This document shows, piece after piece, positions 24,445 through 37,339 of a DNA stretch of 64,000 nt. Each line of letters begins with the position of its first letter. The first letter of the stretch is position 1. The notes beneath the pieces are model-generated. The model was not told the origin of the DNA and did not search any database. It was given only the letters and a program-made list of their open reading frames with translations. Both the position numbers and the translations under genes were made by a program. Location: NCBI GenBank assembly GCA_015698045.1, contig BLAL01000193.1, forward strand, positions 248,001 to 312,000, written 5' to 3'. This DNA comes from Rhizophagus clarus (Eukaryota; Glomeromycota; Glomeromycetes; Glomerales; Glomeraceae).

Positions 24445-24678
24445 TTAATTCCTCATTATTATCATTATTAGCGGCGCTGCTGGAGAAGATAGTAGTGGTG
24501 AACAAGCTAATGTTAATAAGAAATTGCCATTGTTATTGGAGCTGGTGTTTATACTAGCGTTATTAGTTGTAGAGGTAGTGCCACTACTCGTATCAGCGAT
24601 GCCGCTATTTGTACTGTTGATAGTGGTGGAGGTGCCGCCATCATTGTTATTGGATGTGGTGGTGTCACCATCACTCAT
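24445..24678 (-). CDS. Ser/Thr/Asn-rich low-complexity ORF, function unknown
   Basis: A 77-residue frame starting MSDGDTTTSNNNDGG and made mostly of Ser, Thr, Asn and Gly for its first 50 residues. It lies just downstream of the RING-finger relic on the same strand and might be its decayed C-terminal tail or a separate exon. There is no conserved domain. Low complexity makes a chance ORF possible, though trinucleotide runs of AAC/ACT type are typical of coding low-complexity tracts. Confidence 0.25.
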   Translation of the reverse strand: MSDGDTTTSNNNDGGTSTTINSTNSGIADTSSGTTSTTNNASINTSSNNNGNFLLTLACSPLLSSPAAPLIMIIMRN

Positions 24679-24722
24679 GATATCAGAGGTGCTGCTGAAT
24701 AATACATTTATAAATTAAAATC

Positions 24723-25322
24723 CTATTTTTTTCTTGGTTGAGTAAAGACATCAGATTTATCAGAATGAACATCCTGAATGAGTGCGTCATCTCGAGTGTC
24801 TTGAGTGGATGCATCACCTTGAATCTCTTGAGTGGGTGCAACAATTCGAGTCTTGAATGGATGCATCACCTTGAATCTCTTGGATGGGTGCATCATCTTG
24901 AGTAGCCTCATATTGGGTAGCTTGTTCTTGAGTAACTTTATGGTCAGAGATTATTTCACACTGATTTCTAATATCTCTATTTGTGCGTGGATGATAACTA
25001 GAACCTGGATGATTTAGATTTCCATGGTTATGATTATTTTCACCCACATTTTCAGAATGTTTTGTATTCTCTTGGTATTATCATTATCAAAGATAGTATT
25101 TCCATTATCATTATCATTGGTACTCTGCTCACCAGTACTATTATTTGTAGATTCTTGTTCGAATGGGCGATGTGGTTCAGATCCAAGACAATTCCAGTGA
25201 AAAAGATGACCACACATTAAATATAACAATGTTCTCTTTTAGTTGTGGAAATAATTCTCTGTGACAGATGCCACAGAGGTTTAACCTTTGATATTCTTCT
25301 GGAATTTTCTTGGGCGTTTCAT
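24723..25322 (-). pseudogene. RING-H2-like protein relic with a repeat-rich tail
   Basis: The ATG at 25322 opens MKRPRKIPEEYQRLNLCGIC, the first cysteine pair of a RING. After a one-base frame change near 25230 the second half continues as MCGHLFHWNCLGSEPHRPFE, the C-x-H-x2-H-x2-C end of a RING-H2 finger. RING domains normally recruit E2 enzymes for ubiquitin transfer. The gap between the halves is short and the final cysteine pair is not evident, so the finger may be incomplete. Downstream, an Asn/Asp-rich linker follows, then a tandem repeat of about 12 residues around TQEIQGDASIQD. Reading through to the stop at 24723 needs at least two further frame changes (near 25045 and 24860). Either a pseudogene or a gene with unrecognised introns; the small indels favour a pseudogene. 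Confidence 0.55.
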
Positions 25323-28300
25323 TGTAGATGATTTATATGAGAAACTTATTAGCTGGATCTACAGTTTTATAATAACAGGTTTGCTTAATGGATTTCACTG
25401 AATTGTTTATTATTCACTTACTATTTCATATTTATTAATTAATAAGTCTATCCAGTATTGTTTTAACCTTAAAAATGAACACTCTATTTTTACCTATTGA
25501 GAGAAGTAATGTTTGAAGTTTGGGCATCTGAATTAAGGACTTGGAAAATAGATACTAAGGTTATCAAACCCGATGATATTCCTAAGCCGGGGGGCATAAA
25601 TAGGAGTTACGCTCCCTTTGCAAAATAAAAAAGTATAAACCTTTTGCTTTAAACCTTCAAAATTTGGTATTGATAACTTTCTCGCCTCATCTAGAAATCG
25701 ATCAGCCCATATATTGTCGAGTTTAGACTCTTGTTAATGAAGAAATTATGGTATTCCGGTTTACCTCTAAAAAACTGCGATACGATTTTTCATCTGTTTT
25801 TGCAAATAAAAGATAAGGGCTAAAAAGTTAAAGATTGATTAGAAAATAGATGAATTTTCACTGAAGTAGATTGAAATAAAAATATTAATGAAAACGGCTA
25901 CTAATAACAGACTAAACAGAGTAAAAAAAAAAAAAAAATGTATATATATTTATTTCGAATTAAAAATTATCATTTTTCTTTTTTTTTTTCATTAAATTTT
26001 TATCAATTAAAGTTATAACTCACCATTTGACAAATGTATGATATATCAGACATTTGAGATACTAATTTAAAGAAATTATTGAAATTTTAAAAAAATGGAG
26101 TAAGAATAACTAATTCAAACGAAACGTTTATGAGAAATTTTGAAAAAGTTGAATGGGAATAATTAATTTAAAGGAAAGGTTCGCCTTAATTTATATTGAT
26201 ATCGATCTGATCGCAACGCGCAACCTCTGTAATTGTGCTCAGATGTGTTTTTGTTTTCAACAATTAAAAAGGACTTATTCCTTTTTTAGTTTTGAATAGA
26301 ATCATACAATTTTTATTTAAAAAAAAAATCATGCAGGAGGGGCTATAACACTAGCAATTTTACTATGTTTATAATAATGTAGCAAAAAATGAAAAGATTC
26401 ATTGTCTTATATAGCAAATGATATAATAAATTTAAATAATTATACACAGTAAAATTCGGTATAGTGAGGCAGCAAAAAATTTTCCGGCATATTGATTATT
26501 CTGATATGGCGAAAATTTTTGATTCTGAAACTCATTAAAACATGCGAAATTCCATATAACAAACTTTTAAATAATATGTACAATAATAAGATCAAAAATT
26601 TATATACTAAAAATAATTAAAAAGAAACTTAAATGTCTAATATTCGCTTTTTTTTATGCATCTAATTTTGTTATCTTAATCTTTGTTTTATTTATTCGAC
26701 ATATACGTACAGAGAATACCGTAAATCCAACGTGAAAAACAATCGTTATATTTGTCACGTGAGGGTGATTTATTGTTTCGTATAAGTAGAATCGAACCAT
26801 AAACCTTTCATAAGATATCTTGTTTACAAAATGACTTCTTCGCGTGTCTCGAACAACCCTAAAAACAGACGACGTTTATCCCAACGGCAAAACAGCAACC
26901 ACTCCAATAAATCTGCAAAACAGTCGAAAAGAGTACTAAAACATTAGAACAAGAACCGGAAGCTAATATGAATAACAAGTCTTTGAAGAAACAAACACCT
27001 CCTTCTATAAATGAAACTCTGGACACTCACAAAATACAATTAAGAGATGTCTACATAATAACACTGAACAGCTTATACATGCTCAAAAGAGAAACTCCTT
27101 TCTAAAATCAAGGACTTACCAATTATGGAGGACAATCTCGAGACCAGGAGCATGTTAAATCCCAAACAATAATTTTTTTGATGGAAACATGTAATTGTTA
27201 GAATATAAATCCAGATTGAAGTGGCAGAGTTCTTATGATACTAAAAAGTCAAATCAATGTTAAACATTATACTTACAATAGCGAAAAAATCAACAAATCA
27301 TCCAACAATAGTTAAAAGGAAAAGATGACAGAAGTACCAATTAGGCACCAACGTTCAACATACCCCCTTACAATTTCACGTAAACAATTTTTACCAAGTT
27401 AAATTGAAATAAAATGTTAATAACTGAAACCAATTACTAACAACATAGTATGATCATAATATTGATATTTCTTTAGGACATTTATTACACAAAAATAATA
27501 TGTACTGAAAAAAAAAAAAAATTGACGAAATGATAATCTGAATCTGAAAGTTTTAATTTATTCAACATAAAATTTTTTCTGGAAACTTTCTACTGATTCG
27601 CCGAATATCTTGTAATCCAACCTCACTTTCCCTCTTTAATTATTTTTTTGGCTGTATTATCATTTCTTTTGCAGAGATTCGATCAGGTTTGTTTATATTC
27701 CCACGCTAGAAAAATCCTTCCAAGTAAGTTTCACTGTCATTGATATACGTTTTCCAATGCCTTCAGCTATTTTTGAGCGTCACATCCACTTTATTGTTAT
27801 AGATATTGTGAATACAAATGTAACGACTATAATTTAATTTCATCGTTCGGCAGAGCGAGGCGTAGCGAGAACATTTTAGGATTAGTAGTTAGCATCCGAT
27901 TTTTTTTTTAAAAAAAATAATTCCTTAAGTCGTCAATTCACATATATGTTAACTGCCAACTGTATACACAAGTATTTAATTCCTTCTACGTGTGCGTTAA
28001 GAAATTTTATGTTGTAATAATTTTGTAACATTTACTATCATATATATATATATATTCATATTAAGGAAATGATTTCTAGCATATTTTTTTAAAAAAAATA
28101 AACCATTTAATATAATAAAAAGAACTTGTTATTTCATTATTATTCCAAAAATATAAATTACATAAATGGGAAAATTTAGTGAAAGATGAATTAAATTAAA
28201 TATTGTTTAAGTAAAAGGAAAAACATTAATAATTATTGGTTTGAGCAAATTAATTTAGAAATGTTTTTGTTACTAAAACTTCATAACTACAAAAATAATA

Positions 28301-28960
28301 ATTATTTTGAAATGGATATATTCAAGATTATTCATTATTCCTTCCAAAATTAATTTATCATGAAGGACGCAATGGTACGATGCGAAGAGAGTTATCCCGT
28401 GTCAGTTATGTAAAGATAATCCTTTATTTTTAGTGGCAAAAACAAAATTAACAAATGACATTTTGTTCACATCAGTTAATAATTAGTAATTTTCAAAAAT
28501 TAATAGTCTTATTTATTAAAGCAATTTATGATCATAATAAATCATTGAAAATCATTTATTTTTTTTTCAATCGTCATTGAAACCTTGTTAACAAAAAAAA
28601 AAAAATACGCTCTCATTGAAAAAAAAGGAAAAATAATAATAAAACTTCGTTGGATTTATATTGATTAAATTTAAATAATCCCCCTTATGAGTTCATATTA
28701 TTCAAAAAAAAAGAAAAAATTTAATATTGTTCAAATAAAAAAGATGATATCATGTTAGTATGATATTGGTAATTAAAAATATGAATTTACAAATTGTTTT
28801 TAACTAGAATAGATCAGGCACAGTCGAATCGCACCTCTTTGATCATCAGTTTTGATGATTTTATCACGTGCAATCGATTTCTTTGATCAAAAAAAAGATC
28901 GATTATTGGGCGATTCTATTAAATTTATTAAATTTCATTTATTTCAATGCTAAACTTACA
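25323..28960. other. long stretch without a convincing gene
   Basis: AT-rich, no ORF above 60 codons. Two short plus-strand frames are worth noting only as possible exons: 25510-25629 (39 residues, MFEVWASELRTWKIDTKVIK...) and 26831-26947 (38 residues, very basic, MTSSRVSNNPKNRRRLSQRQ...). Around 26450-26540 a sequence with AAAATTCGGTATAGTGAGGC resembles the end of a Tigger-type element, but no matching inverted end was found. Microsatellite-like TATATA at about 28043-28056. Confidence 0.45.
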
Positions 28961-28966
28961 ATAATC

Positions 28967-29426
28967 TTATGAGTTTAATTGTTTAATATTAATGCTTTGA
29001 CGCAAATTTGATTCATGAAATGTTGGAAGAAAATTTATAGCGATTTCGTGACTACTTTGTATGTTATAATAATTTCTAAACCATTCAAAAATTATATAAT
29101 CTATTTCTAAACAATCATAATTTTCTAAATATTTCGGATATACAAATAATGGTTCATTTTCCTCATTAATACAATCATTATTATCATCGTTATCATTAAA
29201 CTGGTTCAATTCATGTTTAAATTGTAAAATTTTTTCTTTATCAAAACATAATATGAAAGTTAAGATTATTCCACAACTTTTTTTACTACTAGTTAAATTG
29301 ACAAAAGGATCTGCGTAAACACCAGAATCGATTAACTAGTAAACAATTAAACAATGTTGAATGATCATCTTGAAGGTATTTTAATATATTGTAAACACAA
29401 TCATCTGGTAAATAAAGTGAATCCAT
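28967..29426 (-). pseudogene. F-box protein N-terminal fragment
   Basis: The ATG at 29426 opens MDSLYLPDDCVYN, followed by LQDDHSTLFNCLLVNRFWC. About 20 bases corresponding to the KETVPLLY segment of the relative at 12000-13425 are missing, which shifts the frame. The following 80-codon frame (28967-29209) reads NEENEPLFVYPKYLENYDC and EIDYIIFEWFRNYYN, matching the relative's next segment. Similarity ends near 28967 with no leucine-rich half. Truncated and frameshifted, so a pseudogene. F-box identity rests on the P-D-D-C opening and the LVNRFW motif shared with the other relic. Confidence 0.7.
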
Positions 29427-29620
29427 TATCGTAAAATGTTTCTAATAAAGAACCTTTATAAAGTGCAAATTTAATTTCTTAAATGACAAAAGAAAAAAGT
29501 TGTATCGATAAAAAAATTCTTTCCGTTTATTTATTATTCAAATAAACAATATTAAGTTTAAATTTGATTGTTCACTGATATGCGCAGTATACGCAGTACG
29601 CAGAAGGATTGGCGTTGCAT

Positions 29621-31301
29621 GACTCATACAGAACTCATACAGCAGCCCCCCAAATTTCTCCGGGTCTATATATATCACGTGACATTTTAAGGTTGTGATG
29701 TTTAACTGTCACCGATCACGTGATTACGGAGAACGCGCTGACAGGACCCCGGTTAATTATAATAAAGGTCATATGCAAAAAACGTATATTTTTTTGCATT
29801 TTTAACGGGAAGGTCATATGAAAAAACGGGTATTTTGAGTAAAGGTTACATGCAAAAATAGAGTATCACTAAATTAGGTCACAGTAAAAAAAGTATATAA
29901 TTTTGGATAAATATTTAAGGTCATATGTAATGCTTTATTATAAAGTGTATATTTTGACTATAATGCTGTAATGCCATACTATAATGCCGTAAATTAATAT
30001 GGATATCGTACATTGATTTTTTTTCTAGATCAAAAATTTAATGCTAATTTAAGATATTTTTCTATTTTTTTACATATTAAATTGTTTAAGCAAGAAATAG
30101 CTAATTGCTTTTTTTTCCAGGAGTTTGTAGCTTTTTATTACGGCATTACAAAATAATATACAGCATACGCTAAAATATGTTTGGATTGAAATTTAGTTTC
30201 GCCATCAGGTTTAAATTGCCAAAATATGTTGAAATGTTAGTATTACAGAATACAGAGTTATGTAATTGCAGATTTGCAAATTATTTTAGGTAAGTTTTGA
30301 TTTTCATTTTCTTGAACTATGGAAATGAGTAAGCTACTAAACTTATTATTTTTTTTTTATTTTAAGAACATTATTGATGTTCTTTTTGTTTTATTTATTT
30401 TTGTAGAAACAAATTGGGATCTTTTGACTTGGAAATAAATTCGAAAAGAGAATAATAGGTAAAATTTAAAGGTGGCAATTTCTTTAATGGGTAATAAAGA
30501 GAAAGATGTTCTTTAATAATTTTGTTTGAGAACATTACTAACGTTCTTTTTTGTCTATTTTGTAGGATTTGATTCAAATTTTCTGGCTTAAATTTGAAAA
30601 GAGAGATGTTTTTCTTAACAATTTGGTTTAAGAATGTAACTAACGCCTTTTATTTTCATTTTTATAAAATGCATGCGTACTAGGGATGTAATCTTTATTA
30701 AAAGGCAGGTCTTTATAGCTTTTATTCTTTTATTTAAGAATTCTAACAATAAAAGAACTGAAGTAATGTGATGTAAAAAGAATTAAATATTAGCAAAGGA
30801 TTACTTTATGTAGTAAATCATAAATATAATCTTTTTAAAAAAATTATTTGGTCTTTTATTAAAATAATTTTGAAAGTAATACAAGTAATGCATATTCTGC
30901 AGAGATTATAGCAGTTATAAAATTATAAATTATAAAATTAAATCTAATAGAGAAATTCTGGCTAGTTTCAGTTTAAAAATAATATAATCCGGTTAATCCA
31001 TATTTTTAATACAAAATCTTTTTTTCGTTAAAATTTACTATGAGGTCATATGATAAAAGTGGATATTTATAGTACAATAGAAGGTCATATGATAAAAATG
31101 TATATTTATATGGCAAAATTTATGTATATTCCATTGGATTTTTAATTAGTACTGCGGATGTGACCTCTATTATAATTATCCGGGGTCCTGCGCTGACTAT
31201 ATTTATCTCAGCGACGTTTTTTTTCGAGTGGTCCAAATCTTATTCATTACATAAACTATTCGTCACAACCCGGAGAAATTTGGAGGGGTTTATGTATGAG
31301 T
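29621..31301. mobile_element. MULE-like element (outer) with a nested insertion
   Basis: Left end reads ACTCATACAG...CCCCCAAATTTCTCCGGGT; the right end has the inverted ACCCGGAGAAATTTGGAGGG...GTATGAGT. Flanks are TGGCGTTGCAT on the left and TGGCGATGCAT on the right, an 11-bp near-duplication with one mismatch. Long inverted ends with 9-11 bp target duplications suggest a Mutator-like element; this is inference. Without the nested element at 29743-31189 only about 230 bp remains, so it is a short non-autonomous copy. Confidence 0.55.
29743..31189. mobile_element. hAT-like element nested in the MULE-like element, 1447 bp
   Basis: It begins AGGACCCCGGTTAATTATAA and ends inverted ...TTATAATTATCCGGGGTCCT. 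Both sides carry the 8-bp duplication GCGCTGAC. An 8-bp duplication with short inverted ends fits hAT. Both subterminal regions repeat GGTCATATG many times. Only one 60-codon ORF is present inside (30395-30577, minus) with no recognisable domain, so the copy is non-autonomous or decayed. Confidence 0.65.
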
Positions 31302-32072
31302 TGGCGATGCATCGATCTGCGCCATATTGTATTCAACACTATTATAATTGTGAGAACAAATTAGTCAATTAATGCCAAGTACTACAAAAATACGTAATAA
31401 TAAAAATAAAAAAAAAAAAGCCTGACCGAACTATCTTATAACTAAAATCATATTGCTGTCTACATAAAAAACTAAGTCGCGGCGCCGTTAACAACGACAC
31501 CGAGTTAATGGTAGCGGATAACACCTACTTCACGTGCTTGACCTGAGGCCAAAGATACACCCCTTTACTCTTACGCTAAACTCTTCCACCCATATTTTGA
31601 CTCGTTCTTTTATTTGTTAATGCATCTTGGATCTTTGGGTTCGGGTCTGCCGTCTGCGACTTCCTAAAACATCCCCAATCCAATCCTTAAATCGTTATCG
31701 TCACTTCCTTTCATCTTCACTCCAGAAAAAGGATTATACTTTTTATCCGCAAGTCGTTAACCATCTACACACCTATTTTTTTTTTTTATTTAATCAACTT
31801 TTTTTTTATTCCGTATGATAAAATTCTCCACACCTTGGTTCAACGCTTTTCCTTCGAGCAAAAAATAATTTCGAAATAAAAAAAAATAGTATTTTATAAT
31901 GCCAGCAAATATTTAACACAAATAGTAGTATTCTAAAATATACATTTAAAATTTTTTGATTTATTAAATTTGTTATTGAAGAAAGATTTTACACTATTTG
32001 GCTTCAGTATAATAAAAATTGTATTTCTTCAGTAATTAAAAATGGGAATACTGTAGTAGTTAAAGTCAAATA

Positions 32073-33579
32073 TCAGTTATGCGAAATTTGAAATATTTCA
32101 CAATCTTCAACAATAAACTCATCATCGGTTTTTCTGATTGGCTTTTCATAGGAAGATTTTCTGCAAATATTACTATCAAATATAGGTCGTATACTAATAT
32201 CACTTGTACCAAACGATGGACCAAAATAAAGACTGTCAAATATAGCATGATTTTCATCTGTTACACGGCTTAAAATATAATTATCAATTCCATCATCATT
32301 ATTAAAAGAAAAAATAAAACTATCTTTAGTCGTTCCATAACAACCACCGGATTTCCATTGAATTGGATTATACCCTCCAAGAATTTCACTACTGTCTTTC
32401 ACTTTAATGATTGTTATCATATGAGTCCGATAATCGCAAATTCTATGAAATCTATCGCTAGAAAATCCGTCGCGAGATCCACGAAATATTAATTTGAAAT
32501 TATATGATGAAGTCAATTTGCCTGAAATATTTAACTTATCAATCCATTTTGAGATCAATTCAGTATGTTGATATGTAATAATTTTTGAATCAACAGTTCT
32601 TGATTTAGTTTTATCGGTTACTATATGACGTTTTGATTTATCACTTGGCTTAATATCAGGATCCAAAAGATTTAAATAAGTATTTAATAAATCTTCATAC
32701 AATTCCTTTGATAAAATTCTTTTATAAGGTAACACCTTAGTAATAAATTCTTTAGAAGTTAAATTGTAAAATTTAATAAAAAGAATGCATTGTTGTATAG
32801 TATCCTTTAGAATATCAAAATCATTCTTTGAAAAGTTTGTAATATCAGAAGAAAGTTCCGGATTTTGAGCAAGTCCCCATTTAATTACATGCTCCCAAAC
32901 TTGGATTTCACTCATTTTAAGGTTGTCATTTTGAATAATTGTGACCAAAAGTTTTTCCGATGTTGAATAGAAATTTGGTGATTTGAATAACTTATCTGGT
33001 TCTTTTGCTATTAAATCAGTACAATAATTTTGAAGTTCCACGAAAGAATCATCGCTAAAGCTTGTTTGATAAATAAAATTAAAATTTTGTTCCATCCAAT
33101 CTGTTTTGTTTTTGATCAAAAAGGATTGTAAAAATGTTACTAATTCCTGAAGGCTAAGTTTACTGGCAGAAATTAGAATTTTGATTATATCTGAAGTATC
33201 ATATTCTTTTAAAGAAAGTCTTCCACCATAAATAAATCTACAATAGAAAATTATGTACATTTAAAAAATTAAAAAATAATTTTGAAAAAAAAGAAAATAT
33301 ATAAAATAATTTAAGTTCATACCTTAAAATTATCTGAAAGATTTCGGGAGAAATATTCGGTAATTTAATATGTGTCAAGGTTCCATCATTTTTCTTTTTA
33401 TTAGTTGATAAAATTCTTTGCAAATATGGTGATCGATAATATAAAATTATCATATGCGCACGAAAGACCTTTACATGAGGATCTTTACCAACTTCAATGG
33501 CAATATCATAATATTCTTCATCATTTAAAATTTCAAGTAAATTTTGTGATAATTTTGGCAAAAAATTATTATCATCCAT
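32073..33579 (-). CDS. BTB-BACK-TLDc domain protein, 473 residues, two exons
   Basis: Exon 1 (33323-33579) starts MDDNNFLPKLSQNLLEILND and covers the first part of a BTB fold: DEEYYDIAIEVG, FRAHMIILYYRSPYLQRIL, PEIFQIILR. An 85-bp intron joins it in frame to exon 2 (32073-33237), beginning FIYGGRLSL, the end of the BTB. The middle resembles a BACK region with ISDVQ-like SEIQVWEHVIKWGLAQNPEL. The last 170 residues form a TLDc domain: LIFRGSRDGFSSDRFHRICD, ILGGYNPIQW, TKDSFIFSF, EKPIRKTDDEF and CEIFQI. BTB proteins often act as cullin-3 adaptors, and TLDc domains are linked to oxidative-stress resistance and V-ATPase regulation; the role here is not known. The spliced length is a multiple of three. 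It is one of a tandem pair with 34283-35757. Confidence 0.9.
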
Positions 33580-34282
33580 TTTTTATATTATTTTATGATT
33601 TAACGTTAACGAAGGAAAAAAGAAAAAATCTACCCAATTTTGTCCATCAAACTAATAAATAATAGTCATTACGTTATGTGTAACGTTTGAAGTTTTCGGA
33701 CACGTGACTAATAACGCAGTCATTATGTCATCATTGTGTACAGAAATAAAATTTCCATTTTTCTGATGAATCAATAATAACAATTGATTATAGATATTAA
33801 ATCATTATTTAGCTTAATAAAGTGTTATTCACAGATGTTTATTCTATGCACCTTATTATTCCTTTGAGGGAGCATATGTGGAACAACGAGCATCTTAGGG
33901 ATTAAATATTCCTAAAAACCTCTAAATAGACGATATAATGTTTGTTTAACACTTAAGAATAAGTAAAAAATCTAACAAGCAAGTAATATAGGACTTAGTA
34001 AGCGATATAGACAATAAATAAAAAGAAGGCACTAACATGTTTAGGTGTAATAAATGAATTCACAAGTAATGAGGATAAGCACAATTCTTTCTTTTTAGTA
34101 TTACGCAAACTATTAGTTATATACATTTTAAGAAACTTTACATTTCTGGTAATAAATGCAAGTAAAACACGCACATCTACTGTATTGTTACAATATTTTT
34201 GTTGGATTTTCTTTTTCTAATGAATCAATCATAAAGTAAACTGAATAAACAATCTAGCGACCTGCAGTTAAACTACTTAATA

Positions 34283-35757
34283 TTATATGATTTGGAATAC
34301 TTCACATTCTTCTACGGTAAAAACTTGATCAGTTTTTCTAATTGGTTTTTCATAAGAAGTTTTTACACAATAATTACAATAAAATGATAAGTACCATAAT
34401 ATAAGATCACCTTCACCAAATGTTGAACCGTAATAAGAACTATTGTATATAGCATTACTTTCATTCATTATACGACTTAAAATATAATTTTCGATCCTAT
34501 CAATTTTATCATTATTAAAAGAGAAGATAAAACTATCTTTAGTAGTCCCATAACTATCATCAGATTTCCATTCAATTGGATTATATCCACCAAGAATTTC
34601 ATTACTATCTTTCACTTTAATGATTGTTACGGTGCGAGATTTATTATCGCAAAATCTATGAAATTTTCCTCGTGTAAGTCCATCACGAGATCCGCGAAAT
34701 AATAATTTAAATCTATACGGAGAAGTCATCTCATCCGTGATATGTGATCTATCAACCCATTTTGAGATTAATTCAACATGTTGATACGTAATAATTTTTG
34801 AGTCAATAGTTCTTGATTTAATTTCTTTAGTTATTTGAAGCTTTGATTTGTCACTTGGCCTGCTATCAGGTTCCAAAAGTGTTAAAAAAGTTTTTAATAA
34901 TTCTTTATATAAACCCTTTGGCAATATTTTTTTGTAAGGTAATACTTTATCAACAAATTCTTGTGAAGTAAAATTGTAGAATTTAATAAACGGAATATAT
35001 TGTTGTAAAGTGTTCTTCAAAGTTTTGAAATCATCCTTTGAATAGCTTGTAGGATCAGAGGAAAGTCCCGGATTTTGAGAAATTCCCCATTTAAGTACTT
35101 GCTCCCAAATTTGAACATCACTTATTCGAAGGTTATTATTTTGAATGATTGAAATCAAATGTTTTTCGGAAGCTGAAGAGAAATTTGGTGATTTGAATAG
35201 ATTATTTGGTTCCTTTGCTATTAAATCAGTACATAATTTTTGAAGTTCCATTAAAGAATTATTTGCAAAACTTGTTTGATAAACAAGATATAAATTTTTC
35301 TCTATCCAGCTTGTTCTGTTTTCGATCAAGAAGGATTGTAAATGTGCTACCAATTCTTGAAGACAAAGTTCATTTGCAGCAGTCAAGATTTTAAATATTT
35401 CCGAAGTATCATAATCATTCAAAGAAAGTTTTCCACAATAAATATACCTAAGGTTTAACAATTGAAAACATTAGTAAAATTAATAAAAAAAAAATGTCAA
35501 TTATCCATAATTTGTTACCTTAAGATTATTTGAAATATTTCAGGTAAAATATTAGGTAGTTTAATATGTGTTAAAGTTCTATCATCATTTTTCTTTTTAT
35601 CGATTGATAAAATTCTTTGAAAATATGGAGAACGATAATGCAAAATGATCATATGAGCACGAAATTTTTTTATATAAGAATCATTGCCGACCTCAATAGT
35701 AATATCAAAATATTCTTCATCATTTAATATTTCAAATAGAAGTTTGTTATCGTTCAT
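34283..35757 (-). CDS. BTB-BACK-TLDc domain protein, 467 residues, tandem paralog
   Basis: The ATG at 35757 (MNDNKLLFEILNDEEYFDI) is preferred over an in-frame one at 35799 because it matches the paralog's start and follows the shared upstream word CGTTAACGAA. Exon 1 (35519-35757) ends at AG|GTAACA; a 71-bp intron leads to exon 2 (34283-35447), beginning YIYCGKLSLNDYD. Same domain order as the neighbour: BTB, BACK-like segment with ISDVQIWEQVLKWG, TLDc with LLFRGSRDGLTRGKFHRFCD, ILGGYNPIEW, TKDSFIFSF and EKPIRKTDQVF. The pair differs at many residues but keeps intron position and domain spacing, so both seem to be under constraint. The 0.7-kb gap between the genes holds nothing else recognisable. 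Likely an adaptor protein; partner unknown. Confidence 0.9.
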
Positions 35758-35799
35758 TTTTATTATTTGAAACGTTAACGAAAGAAAAAAAAAAATCAA

Positions 35800-37339
35800 T
35801 TAAAAAATTAATCAACTCCTCATTATAAGCTACATAATTCTCACGTCATTCCTTGTATCGTGAAACGTCACACATTACAGATATAATGGGAATATTTGAG
35901 TGAATATAGTCTCACATGATATTGAGATTTCATGATCTGCAGGTAATAGGTCTAAGTCTAAATTCTAACTTCGAAGTTATATTTGTATTTTTTTAGTCAT
36001 CTAGCCATCTGATAATTTATTTGTCGTAAAATTATGATGGAATTAGTATATTCCTTACATTCTTAAAAGGTAACTCGAGTCAATTTCATGAATTTCTAAT
36101 ACTTATATAGATATACTAATTCTTGGACTCTGAAAAATGTAAATGTATAAATACATAAAATTAATTGTCCAATCCTAAAGTAAAAAAATTAGTATAATGC
36201 ATTACGAATATATATTTTTAACACATTATAATAACGAATTTTAAATAATTCTTTTTTAAGGCCAAATTAATATTACTTAATAAAATCTTGCGATTCAAAT
36301 AATATGTCCATTAAGAATTTAATTAGAATTTTATTATTATTATAATTATATTAAGATTATTTTTAGCTACTTTAAAATTTTTAAAAGTTTAAATTTTATT
36401 TATTTATTAGAGTATTATTAACACTATTGACATATTTTTAACATTTAAAAACTTTTTTATAATAATAATATTTACTTCCCGAATAATAAGCTGATCATCA
36501 TTTCTCTTTTCTTTTTTGACACTAAGGAAAATAATAATTTAAAACATATTAATGAAATGTAAAGCATGCAGGTTATGGACATAAACATTACTCATTCAAA
36601 TTATACAGACGGTCGCGATAAATCGGATTGGTTGGTTCTAAAGAAAATATCCAGTATATTAAGACATCCGCTATCAAAAAATCTTCTTATGCTGGATTTA
36701 TATGTAAATCATATTAGGATCCGATGTATCAAGGTTTACGAAAAATAAAACTATTCTTAAACTTTGGTTGGAAGATTGAAATAAAAAAAAATGGTATGAG
36801 AAAAATTTTGGTTTTACATAATTAATCTTAAATCTGGTATAAATTATTCATTTCGGCCAAAATTAGGCTTTTTTTAAAATTACAATAATACTAGGGAACG
36901 GTTTCAGGACCGTTGTTAAGTCCGGAAGTACAAGTGTAACTAAATGAGCAAATCATACATCGACTCAATTTTTGAGCCGGACATTTTCTGTAACCTTTGC
37001 ATAGAAAATTTATAGTCCTTTGCTACACTCTGGTCTAATAAAGATATGCTAAAAAAGATATATTAATGACAAATTTGGGAAAATCCGATGTATCGAGATT
37101 TTTTTGATATAGCTGACGCGGAAACAAGTCTGATTTATAAAATATCGCGACTTTATTAATAAAAATCTGGTATATCGCGATTGTTTGATGTGACAGATTT
37201 GGTTCCAGAAGAAAAATTCGAAATAATACCAAATCCGGTTTATCGAAGATTCGATTTACCGCGATTTCCTGTGTATTAAAGTCAACTATAAATCTGACTT
37301 TGATATCATAATACAATTAAAGTTTCCAAATTTGCAGCT
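35800..37339. other. stretch without a recognised gene
   Basis: AT-rich, with one 60-codon plus-strand frame (36566-36748) of unknown meaning. At about 37050-37270 the words TATCGCGA, TTATCGAAG and TTTACCGCGAT repeat, as in the ends of decayed Tigger/pogo-type elements; no paired ends were found. Confidence 0.4.
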
